Assembly: GCF_002374315.1 (NCBI RefSeq)
Contig: NZ_NWUX01000019.1
Span: 25,094-89,093 of the forward strand
Reading direction: 5' to 3'
Length of the DNA: 64,000 nucleotides
From: Vreelandella nigrificans
GTDB lineage: Bacteria > Pseudomonadota > Gammaproteobacteria > Pseudomonadales > Halomonadaceae
How positions within the stretch are numbered: the first letter of the stretch is position 1; each line of letters starts with the position of its first letter. The notes under the pieces are model-generated. The model had not been told where the DNA came from and did not search any database. It was given only the letters and a program-made list of their open reading frames with translations. Below, piece after piece: positions 18,482-25,847 of the stretch. The position numbers and the translations under genes were made by a program.

Positions 18482-19879
18482 TCAATAACGAATACGGCGA
18501 ACGCGGAAAGCGCGCCCTTTTAGTTTGTCACGTTCAAGCTTGGCCTGAGCTTTTTGAACAACACTGCACTCCACTGCCACATAGGCGCTACGCGCCAACA
18601 CTTTAATTTTTCCAACCTGATCGCCACGCAGGCCACCTTCGCTGGTTAAAGCACCCAGGATATCACCAGGACGCAACTTATCTTTTTTACCACCCGCAAG
18701 TTGTAGCGTAGCCATGGGGGGCTCAAATGGCACTAAGCTCTGGGGTTTAGGCAAAGATTCTGTGGCAATCGGTTGCTCCAGAAGTCCTTCTAGCCGTTCT
18801 AGCCGGTAATGCTCTTTAGGAGTCACCAATGTACAGGCAACACCGCTAGCCCCTGCGCGACCAGTGCGCCCTACCCGATGCACATGGACATCAAGCTCAC
18901 GGGCTATTTGGTAGTTAAACACGGCATCTAGTTGGGCAATATCCAAACCACGAGCAGCGACATCAGTAGCCACCAGAATAGATGCACTCTGGTTAGCAAA
19001 CAGGATCAACCGTCGGTCACGATCTTTTTGCTCTAGATCGCCGTTGAGCGCTACAGCGCTAAATCCAGCATCGACCAGTTGCTCTGCCACCGCCTGAGTT
19101 TCGCGTTTGGTATTACAGAACACCACACTAGTCGCCGGCCGATAGACCAGCAGCAGTTGTTGAAGGGCAGCAAAACGCGCCTCTTCATTGTCGACTTCGT
19201 AGAAGTGCTGATCAATTGTAGTGGCATCGTGAAGCTCCGCTACTTTAACCGTGACCGGATCACGCATGACGCCGCGGGTCATAGTGGCAAGGCCACCAGA
19301 GGTCTGCTCGTCTGGGAATGTCGCACTAAACAGCAACGTTTGGCGGTCAGCGGGAGTATCAGCAATGATGTCATCTATCGTCGCTTGGAAGCCCATATCC
19401 AGCATACGGTCAGCTTCATCCAGTACCAGCGTCGTCAGCGACCCCAGCGTTAGCGAGCCTTTACGTAGATGCTCGTCAATGCGCCCTGGCGTACCCACTA
19501 CAATGTGCGCACCGTGCTCTAACGAGCCGAGCTGAGGGCCAAACGGTGCACCACCACATAGGGTTAGCACCTTGACGTTGGGCATCCCCCGCGCCAAACG
19601 TCGCAGCTCATCAGCTACCTGGTCAGCTAGTTCCCGAGTGGGGCATAGCACCAAGCCCTGCACAGCGAATGCCTCGACGCGCAGTTCTGCCAGCAGCGCC
19701 AGGCCAAATGCAGCGGTCTTCCCCGAGCCGGTTTTGGCCTGTGCCAGCACATCGCGACCCGCCAGCATAGGTGGCAGACTTTGCGCCTGAACCGGCGTCA
19801 TTTCGTGATAGCCAAGGGAGTCTAGATTAGTCAGCAGCGCAGGTGAGAGCGCAAGCGATGCAAAAGAGGTGTCGGACAC
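18482..19879 (-). CDS. dbpA: ATP-dependent RNA helicase DbpA
   Basis: DEAD-box helicase specific for hairpin 92 of 23S rRNA, used in 50S assembly. Motifs in order: Q motif in residues 7-33, Walker A AQAKTGSGKT at 46-55, PTRELA at 80-85, VGTPGRI at 128-134, DEAD at 154-157, SAT in LLFSATFPDE, and HRVGRTGRAG. The last 75 residues (KLRPGDILGALTSEGGLRGDQVGKIKVLARSAYVAVE) form the DbpA RNA-binding domain, which separates it from RhlE or SrmB. The start is a GTG preceded by AGGAA. Length of 465 residues is normal. Confidence 0.95.
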   Translation of the reverse strand: MSDTSFASLALSPALLTNLDSLGYHEMTPVQAQSLPPMLAGRDVLAQAKTGSGKTAAFGLALLAELRVEAFAVQGLVLCPTRELADQVADELRRLARGMPNVKVLTLCGGAPFGPQLGSLEHGAHIVVGTPGRIDEHLRKGSLTLGSLTTLVLDEADRMLDMGFQATIDDIIADTPADRQTLLFSATFPDEQTSGGLATMTRGVMRDPVTVKVAELHDATTIDQHFYEVDNEEARFAALQQLLLVYRPATSVVFCNTKRETQAVAEQLVDAGFSAVALNGDLEQKDRDRRLILFANQSASILVATDVAARGLDIAQLDAVFNYQIARELDVHVHRVGRTGRAGASGVACTLVTPKEHYRLERLEGLLEQPIATESLPKPQSLVPFEPPMATLQLAGGKKDKLRPGDILGALTSEGGLRGDQVGKIKVLARSAYVAVECSVVQKAQAKLERDKLKGRAFRVRRIRY

Positions 19880-19997
19880 AAAAAATTCCTGAAGGGGCTA
19901 TATCGCCCAGCAAACCGATAATGTGAAGCACCATACCAGAAAGTGCCACTCCCTGCTTTGCTGCTGACATGCTGTAAGGCTCAGCTCAAAGCTGTAC

Positions 19998-20465
19998 CTA
20001 CGCCGACAGTGTAGCAAAGCGCCCCTGGCTTAAGGCAGCCAAGTCGTTTGGTGAAAGTTCAATCTCCAACCCACGGCGCCCAGCACTAACGTACAGTGTC
20101 GGAAACGCCTGTGCCGATGCATCTATAAAGGTAAGCAGGCGCTTCTTTTGCCCCAGTGGGCTGACGCCACCCAGTACATATCCGGTGCTGCGTTCCACTT
20201 CCTCGGGCACTGCCATCGTCGCCTTCTTTGCTCCAGCGACTTTGGCGATCTGTTTTAAGCTTAGCTGACCGGTGACCGGCACAATGCCTACCGCCAGTTG
20301 CTTTCCATCCAGCTTGACTACCAAGGTTTTAAATACCTGTTCGGCGGAAACACCTAGCTTTTCTGCTGCTTCTAGCCCGTAGGACTGAGCAGCAGCATCG
20401 TGATGGTACTCATGGAGTTGAAATATAATACCTGCCTGCTTCGCACTATTAATCGCCGGTGTCAT
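19998..20465 (-). CDS. ybaK: Cys-tRNA(Pro)/Cys-tRNA(Cys) deacylase YbaK
   Basis: Trans-editing hydrolase that clears mischarged Cys-tRNA(Pro). The 155-residue protein has the YbaK/ProX fold signatures: VFKTLVVKLDGKQLAVGIVP with the essential lysine at position 46, KKATMAVPEEVERSTGYVLGGVSPLGQKKR, and a GRRGLEIELSPNDL C-terminal segment. The ATG at 20465 has a weak ribosome-binding site (GCGAGA). Upstream is a repeat-rich gap shared with the divergent DUF3008 gene. Confidence 0.93.
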   Translation of the reverse strand: MTPAINSAKQAGIIFQLHEYHHDAAAQSYGLEAAEKLGVSAEQVFKTLVVKLDGKQLAVGIVPVTGQLSLKQIAKVAGAKKATMAVPEEVERSTGYVLGGVSPLGQKKRLLTFIDASAQAFPTLYVSAGRRGLEIELSPNDLAALSQGRFATLSA

Positions 20466-20489
20466 GGAGTTTCTCGCCAGTTAACGTCG

Positions 20490-20541
20490 TTAGCTTATGT
20501 GGTTAGTTCATATGGTTAGTTTATGTGACTAGCTTATGTGA
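20490..20541. repeat. Four tandem 13-bp repeats
   Basis: Four back-to-back copies of a TTAGYTTATGTGR-like unit occupy 20490-20502, 20503-20515, 20516-20528 and 20529-20541, with up to three differences between copies. They lie in the divergent gap between ybaK and the DUF3008 gene, so they could be slippage products or regulator sites. Confidence 0.85.
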
Positions 20542-20616
20542 AAAGTATATTACCCACTGCTAAGCTTCATAACGTGACCGATTAAGGGAAGTCAACTGAC
20601 AGGAGTCTAACCAGCC

Positions 20617-20805
20617 ATGAGAGCAACCTCTAAAGTACAGCAGAAAGCGGCCGGGGCCGCACTTTCTGCCAAGCGCGGCGATACCCAACCAAATGAGCTA
20701 ACCGGAGCATCCAAGGAGATGTATCACTCAATGAGCGAAGCGGAGCTTGAGGAAATGGCAGGTACCCAACGTAAAGGCAAGCCGAAAAGGAAAGAGAACG
20801 AATGA
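20617..20805 (+). CDS. DUF3008-family small basic protein
   Basis: The 62-residue product is highly charged and shows the DUF3008 pattern: SKVQQKAAGAALSAKRG, then LTGASKEMYHSMSEAELEEMA, then a basic tail (TQRKGKPKRKENE). The family is small, cytosolic and uncharacterised. A CAGGAG ribosome-binding site precedes the ATG. The last codons and stop (KENE plus TGA) lie inside a 14-bp tandem duplication, so a second copy of the coding end follows in the 3' region. Upstream lie four 13-bp repeats. Confidence 0.82.
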   Translation: MRATSKVQQKAAGAALSAKRGDTQPNELTGASKEMYHSMSEAELEEMAGTQRKGKPKRKENE

Positions 20806-20817
20806 AAGAGAACGAAT
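20790..20817 (+). repeat. 14-bp tandem duplication across the DUF3008 stop codon
   Basis: GAAAGAGAACGAAT occurs twice without a gap (20790-20803 and 20804-20817). The first copy supplies the final codons of the DUF3008 gene; its stop TGA (20803-20805) spans the junction between copies. Confidence 0.9.
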
Positions 20818-20884
20818 GTTGTGCCAAAGGCCACGCCAGCTTATCAAGCTGCCGCAGCCATCGTACGTACAGTAGTTGAACTGA

Positions 20885-21154
20885 TTACTGGCAAGGCACC
20901 ACGCGACGCAAGGTATCTTTCGCCCAAAGCGTTTGACCATCCGGTGTACGGCCATGCTCATTCCAGCGCTCGGTGGTCTCAAGACAAAAAGAACCAGCAT
21001 CTTCAGTGCGCGGATTAGCGCCAACAGGGCGCTCCCCACCGATACGCATTACATCAGGGTTTTCAGTTGTATAGCGTGGGGCAACGGTAGAACTTGCACA
21101 ACCAGCAACCAGAACGGTGACCAGCAGCGCGGGCAAACAGCGGCGCAATGGCAT
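20885..21154 (-). CDS. Small predicted lipoprotein
   Basis: The 89-residue product starts with a lipoprotein signal: basic MPLRRCLP, a hydrophobic stretch and the lipobox LVAGC with the lipidated Cys at position 19. The mature part is short and polar, with two further Cys (FCLETTERW and RRVVPCQ) that could form a disulfide. Residue +2 after the Cys is Ala, which would favour the outer membrane by the usual sorting rule. The ATG follows GAGGG. I do not recognise the mature domain. Downstream it is convergent with the DUF3008 gene. Confidence 0.75.
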   Translation of the reverse strand: MPLRRCLPALLVTVLVAGCASSTVAPRYTTENPDVMRIGGERPVGANPRTEDAGSFCLETTERWNEHGRTPDGQTLWAKDTLRRVVPCQ

Positions 21155-21258
21155 GTTTTAAAACCCTCAGAATAGCAATAGTAAGCCGACACCATTTGTC
21201 GGTAGCGCTTGATATCACTGCTTCCGCGCTCACGTCAATACTTATTCATGCTGGCAAT

Positions 21259-22122
21259 TTAAGTGACGAGAGTGATACTGGTAACTGGGCGTAAATGGCG
21301 CAGTTTACAGTGCTGTTCGATGCTTTCCAGGATTTCTTCAGCGGATTCGATCTGCCGCTTATCCAGTTGAATATCAACCACTAAAAAGCTACCGATCTGT
21401 GCCAAACGTACGTCTTCATCGACGATATCGAAACCTGATACCTCTTGCATCACTTCCTGGCGAATGCCACATACAGGCTCACCAAACATCAACTCACGCA
21501 GTGCACCCCGTACCATACGTATCGGCATTGGAAGGAAATAGCCTGCGATAATTAGCACCATTACTGGGTCAGCAAAGCGTGCTAAGCCTGCCCAGGGTGT
21601 AAGGGTCAGCCCCCAGGTTAGCGCAAAGCCCAGTAAGACCGCAGCGCTTAGCCAAGTATCCATTTGCCATTGACGCAGCTCCGCTTCCAATAATGATGAG
21701 CGGCTAATTTTGGCGTAACGGTACAGCAACCACCAGATCACCAAACAGCCAATGACGTTAACAACGCCAAACATCAGAGCCAGATCAAGTGTCACTAACC
21801 GTCCGCCCTGAATAAGGATCCATAAGGCAGACACCATCGAAAAAAGGCACACCAAAGCAATCATCACTCCTTTGAGTAGTACAGCCAGTGGCTCTACCGT
21901 TAGCCGTCCAAAGGGGTAGTGATCATCTGCTGGTTTACGTGCCTGCTTCAATGCTAAAAGGGAAAGCGACACCAGCACTAAACTCAATAGCGAATACCCA
22001 CTATCAAATAAAATGGTAACTGAGCTGCTTGCTAGCCCAAGCACTAGGCCAGTAAAGGCCAACAAGCTGGCAAAAACAGCAGAAAGTCTGAGCGCTCGGC
22101 GCTCTGCTACGAAGGGGGTCAC
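21259..22122 (-). CDS. Cation diffusion facilitator family transporter with altered metal site
   Basis: Inner-membrane cation/proton antiporter of the CDF fold, 287 residues, with about six transmembrane helices (first near residue 16) and a C-terminal cytoplasmic domain (VDEDVRLAQIGSFLVVDIQLDKRQ). In TM2 the usual D-x3-D reads LFDSGYSLLSL, so the second Asp is Ser. In TM5 the usual H-x3-D reads QWQMDTWL, so the His is Gln. Two of the four transport-site ligands of the YiiP type therefore appear changed. The start is a GTG preceded by GGAG. A LysR gene is divergent to it and may control it. Confidence 0.85.
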   Translation of the reverse strand: MTPFVAERRALRLSAVFASLLAFTGLVLGLASSSVTILFDSGYSLLSLVLVSLSLLALKQARKPADDHYPFGRLTVEPLAVLLKGVMIALVCLFSMVSALWILIQGGRLVTLDLALMFGVVNVIGCLVIWWLLYRYAKISRSSLLEAELRQWQMDTWLSAAVLLGFALTWGLTLTPWAGLARFADPVMVLIIAGYFLPMPIRMVRGALRELMFGEPVCGIRQEVMQEVSGFDIVDEDVRLAQIGSFLVVDIQLDKRQIESAEEILESIEQHCKLRHLRPVTSITLVT

Positions 22123-22231
22123 GCGAATTACTCCAGATAAGTGTATTCAACGCTGGCGATCATAGTGAGTAAACTGGTATTTCACCAATCGCTCAGCGCC
22201 AAATATTTTGGCACTCAACCAGGGGCTATCT

Positions 22232-23101
22232 ATGCGAGCAGAACAGGTACAAGCGTTTATCGATGTTACTGAACACCGCTCATTTGCCGCTGCCGCCCGG
22301 CACACGGGCATAAAGCGCAGTACCCTAAGCGCCGCCGTCAATGCGCTGGAAGATAGCCTGGGTGTCGAGCTATTCGAGCGCTCAGGCAATAGCCTACAAC
22401 TTACGGCTGTTGGCGAAAGTGTACTGCCGGATTGCTACCGCCTGCTAACCAGCGCCAGCCGGATCAAAAAGCATTGCCAACAGCACATACAGGGAGTGGA
22501 AAACCAGCTATGTGTTGCCAGAGACGACACACTACCTGAAGCATTTTGGCGCCAAGCAATGCACGACCTGAAGCAACGGTATCCGCTAACGGCGATTTCA
22601 GTGTATCTATTACCCCCACAGGAGCACCTGCAGTTCGTGCTACGTCAAACGGTCGATATTGCCTTTGGGTTATATACCGCCGAAGGCACGACGGTGAATG
22701 CCAACAGCCTAGCCCCAGTCAGCATGTGCCTGGTGGCAGCACCTACTCACCCACTTAGCCGCCTGCCCAGCGTTACTCGCGATGACCTCGCCCAATATAC
22801 CCAAGTGTGCTTGACCTACGACCGAGACGATAAACTGGTCAGCGAGGCGCTGTTTTCAACCAACTATCTTGGCCTCACCATGTTTGAGGTCATCCGAGAT
22901 GCAGCGATCAACGTCACCGGATGGGCGTTATTGCCCTACCCGCTAGTTAAAGAAGCACTAGAAACACATCAGCTTTGCGCACTCAACCACGACCTAACGC
23001 TAGACAGCCACTACTACCGCTACGTGGAAGGTGAAAACCTCGGCGTAGTCGCTACGGCACTGTTGAACAACGTGGCAAAATTTTTAGGCACTACCCGCTA
23101 A
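22232..23101 (+). CDS. LysR-family transcriptional regulator
   Basis: A 289-residue LysR-type regulator. The N-terminal winged helix-turn-helix reads VQAFIDVTEHRSFAAAARHTGIKRSTLSAAVNALEDSLGVELFERSGNSLQLT. A periplasmic-binding-protein-like effector domain follows from about residue 90. The start at 22232 is chosen for its AGGGG ribosome-binding site; the frame also holds an ATG at 22208. It is divergent from the CDF transporter gene, with a gap of about 110 bases, the usual arrangement for a regulator and its target. Effector unknown. Confidence 0.88.
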   Translation: MRAEQVQAFIDVTEHRSFAAAARHTGIKRSTLSAAVNALEDSLGVELFERSGNSLQLTAVGESVLPDCYRLLTSASRIKKHCQQHIQGVENQLCVARDDTLPEAFWRQAMHDLKQRYPLTAISVYLLPPQEHLQFVLRQTVDIAFGLYTAEGTTVNANSLAPVSMCLVAAPTHPLSRLPSVTRDDLAQYTQVCLTYDRDDKLVSEALFSTNYLGLTMFEVIRDAAINVTGWALLPYPLVKEALETHQLCALNHDLTLDSHYYRYVEGENLGVVATALLNNVAKFLGTTR

Positions 23102-23299
23102 TACCTGTTGATAAAGGCTGTCCAAAGTGAAACGTTGAAATTTGTGAGTGGCAAAAACCATCAATGCCTTCCACTCTGTTAAAAAGTGCTAAATAAGGAT
23201 TCCCAGGACACGCTAGAGAACCGGCATAGGGCAGTGTCATCTAAGCGTAAAGTGTATCTGCCAGTGTCGATGATGCCGTCAACTAAGGAGTAGTTTCCG

Positions 23300-24709
23300 A
23301 TGGTAAGACTCGATAAGAAAGCGACTAGGCTTTATGTCCTAGACACAAACGTCCTTATTCATGACCCCACTGCGCTCTACCATTTTGATGAGCACGATGT
23401 GGTTATACCCATGACGGTACTTGAGGAGCTTGATAAGCATAAAAATGGAGTTCGTGAAATTGCCCGTACTGCGCGGCAAATCAGCCGCACACTTTCCGAC
23501 CTAACCAGCCAAGTAACCTTTGATGAGATACAAAAAGGCATTCCAATTCCGCGCATTAGCGGTGAGTCTGGCCGCTTGCATTTTCTTTGTTACAACGACC
23601 TAAAGCCTTTTGATTCGCTAGATGATACCCCTGACAACCGTATTTTGGCGGAGACTTGCCGGCTGCGAGATGAGCGTCCAGACGCCTCCGTCATTCTAAT
23701 TACCAAAGACATCAACTTAAGAGTAAAAGCCGCCGCGCTAAAAGTGCCGGTGGAAGACTATTTGAATGACCGCGCCTTCTCAGATAGCGATGCCATGATT
23801 GAAGGAGCGCAAATTTACGCATCCGCCGGTCAGGATGGCGCATCGCTTTGGGAAGCTCTCAATGTGGAGGTCACCGTAGAGCGTGTAGGACACCACACGT
23901 TCTATCAATTAAGCGGCAACATGCCCCGCCATTGGCACGTTGGCATGCTGGTGTCTGATAGCGAAAACGGCGCCGAGTTTGAAGCTATTGTGCGCGAACT
24001 TTCTCCTTTAACAGCACGCTTACAGCTGCTCACTAACTATCGCCACCACGCCGGAGTTTGGGGCGTGCACGCTCACGATAGCCGCCAGAATTTCACCCTC
24101 AATCTACTAATGGACCCAGACATTGACCTCGTTACCATTGCCGGTAATGCAGGCACCGGCAAAACCTTTATGACGCTGGCCGCCGCTTTCCAGCAAACCC
24201 TAGACGCCAAGCAGTTTGAGCGTATCGTTTTCACCCGCGCCCCAATTCCCATGGGAGAAGATATTGGCTTTCTACCGGGCACTGAAGAGGAGAAAATGTC
24301 ACCGTGGATGGGTGCCTTCCACGACAACATGGATAACCTACTACGTAACGAGGAAGGAGAGTCCAGTTGGGACAATGGCGCAACCCGGCAACTAATCGGC
24401 TCGCGGGTACAAATCCGCTCTCCCAGCTTTATGCGCGGGCGCACTCTAAACGACACCTTTTTGATTATCGATGAGGCGCAAAACTTCACCCCCAAACAGC
24501 TCAAATCGCTAGTTACCCGGGCTGGCCGTAATACCAAAATTGTTTGCCTGGGCAACGTTGGGCAAATCGACACCCCCTACCTGACAGCCAATACCTGTGG
24601 CATGGCCGCCGTGGTGGAACGCTTTAGAGACTGGCCTCATGCAGGGCATATCACCCTGAAAAGCGTTGAGCGCTCTCGCTTAGCGCTGGCCGCAGAAGAG
24701 CTACTATAG
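23300..24709 (+). CDS. PhoH-family protein with N-terminal PIN domain (PhoH2 type)
   Basis: A 469-residue fusion of a PIN-type RNase domain (residues about 8-160, opening LYVLDTNVLIHDPTAL with the first catalytic Asp at 15) and a PhoH ATPase domain. The latter has Walker A IAGNAGTGKT near 281 and Walker B FLIIDEAQNFTPKQLKSLVTRAGRNTKIVCLGN. PhoH2 proteins combine RNA unwinding with RNA cleavage. An AAGGAG ribosome-binding site precedes the ATG. The gene is monocistronic, ending in a strong terminator. The 198-base gap before it contains only unresolved promoter sequence. Confidence 0.92.
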   Translation: MVRLDKKATRLYVLDTNVLIHDPTALYHFDEHDVVIPMTVLEELDKHKNGVREIARTARQISRTLSDLTSQVTFDEIQKGIPIPRISGESGRLHFLCYNDLKPFDSLDDTPDNRILAETCRLRDERPDASVILITKDINLRVKAAALKVPVEDYLNDRAFSDSDAMIEGAQIYASAGQDGASLWEALNVEVTVERVGHHTFYQLSGNMPRHWHVGMLVSDSENGAEFEAIVRELSPLTARLQLLTNYRHHAGVWGVHAHDSRQNFTLNLLMDPDIDLVTIAGNAGTGKTFMTLAAAFQQTLDAKQFERIVFTRAPIPMGEDIGFLPGTEEEKMSPWMGAFHDNMDNLLRNEEGESSWDNGATRQLIGSRVQIRSPSFMRGRTLNDTFLIIDEAQNFTPKQLKSLVTRAGRNTKIVCLGNVGQIDTPYLTANTCGMAAVVERFRDWPHAGHITLKSVERSRLALAAEELL

Positions 24710-24754
24710 CCCCCTGCAGAGGGCGTACTAATTAAGAGAACTTGCTGAACCCTG

Positions 24755-24803
24755 GCGCCGCCAGCACCCTGTACCACGCAACAGTTTGCTGGCGGCGCTT
24801 TTT
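24755..24803 (+). terminator. Terminator of the phoH-like gene
   Basis: A perfect 12-bp GC-rich stem (24755-24766 with 24787-24798) with a 20-base loop is followed by TTTTT on the plus strand. It separates the phoH-like gene from the convergent BrkB gene. Confidence 0.85.
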
Positions 24804-24812
24804 ACTTAACTT

Positions 24813-25847
24813 TCAATGGCGAGGAGTATCAGACGAGTCTTCCTTCCAAGGGTTTTCGACCCCCACCGTATCGGCTGCAAACGCCTCGCGCTCACCCAAT
24901 GGCCGTGCTTCTCCGACGGTTGTATCGCGATACGTTTGGCGCTCCATTTCACAGTTTACTTCCGCACCAAACAGCACCACAAAGGCTGAGAGCCAAAACC
25001 ACAGCATTAACGCCACCACGGCACCAAGGGAGCCGTAGAGCTCGCTAAACGTAGAGAAGTAACGCACATAAAGCGATAAACCACCCGACCCCAACAACCA
25101 CATTCCGGTGGCAAACAGCGTACCGTAGCTTAACCACTGCCACTTGGCAGAGCGGCGATAAGGGGCAAAGCGGTATAACAGCGCTATTAAAGCACTCATG
25201 ATGACTAATAATGCAGGCCAGCGCAGCCACTGCAGCACTCTATCCAGCGGAGGCTCTACCGCCAATACATCCACAACCATAGGAACAACTGCAATAAAGC
25301 CGAGTGAAATCAGCGTCATTCCAATCAGGCCTAATGTCAGCGATATCAGCACAGCAATACGCCATAGTGGCGGTCGTTTTTCCTGCTCGCCATAAACCAC
25401 GTTTAGGCCAACAACCAGGGTAGATACACCTTTAGAAGCGATATACATAGCCGTTACCAACCCAGCAAGTGCAGCCATTACGTTGCCTGATTGGGCGTTT
25501 TCAACCACATCTTGAGCTTGCTGGTCGATAAGATTTGCTGCATCTGGCGGCATGAAGCGACCAATTTCATACAGTTGGCGCCCTGCTTCAACTGGGTCAA
25601 ACAGTAACCCCCATAGCGAGATCACCGCCGCGATGGTAGGGAAAAGTGCTAACAGTGCATAAAAGGCGACACTGGCAGCATACATAGTAATGCGGTCACG
25701 GCGCGCTGCACGCATCACCCGCCAAATAATGTCATACCAACCTAAGCGCGGAATATCATCCGGGGTCGTTGCTTGGCGACCACGAGGCCGAGTTTCCCCA
25801 GGCTGTTTTTGCGCAGGTTGGCGGTGCTGGCCATGCTCTTCGCTCAT
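24813..25847 (-). CDS. YihY/BrkB-family membrane protein, last gene of the antiporter-like operon
   Basis: Polytopic protein of 344 residues with about six transmembrane helices and the family segments FYALLALFPTIAAVISLWGLL near 66, ASKGVSTLVVGLNVVYGE near 137, and YGSLGAVVALMLWFWLSAFVVLFGAEVNCEME near 271. Both ends are polar and basic or acidic. The family was once annotated as ribonuclease BN, which was wrong; its function is unsettled, with transport suggested. Its ATG overlaps the stop of the 590-residue antiporter-like gene as ATGA, so it is translationally coupled as the fifth cistron of that operon. Confidence 0.88.
   Translation of the reverse strand: MSEEHGQHRQPAQKQPGETRPRGRQATTPDDIPRLGWYDIIWRVMRAARRDRITMYAASVAFYALLALFPTIAAVISLWGLLFDPVEAGRQLYEIGRFMPPDAANLIDQQAQDVVENAQSGNVMAALAGLVTAMYIASKGVSTLVVGLNVVYGEQEKRPPLWRIAVLISLTLGLIGMTLISLGFIAVVPMVVDVLAVEPPLDRVLQWLRWPALLVIMSALIALLYRFAPYRRSAKWQWLSYGTLFATGMWLLGSGGLSLYVRYFSTFSELYGSLGAVVALMLWFWLSAFVVLFGAEVNCEMERQTYRDTTVGEARPLGEREAFAADTVGVENPWKEDSSDTPRH

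Noticed and set aside
20490..20541. Calling the 13-bp repeats a CRISPR array or a plasmid-type iteron origin
   Set aside because: There are no spacers, no cas or rep genes nearby and the units are directly adjacent, which fits tandem duplication instead.
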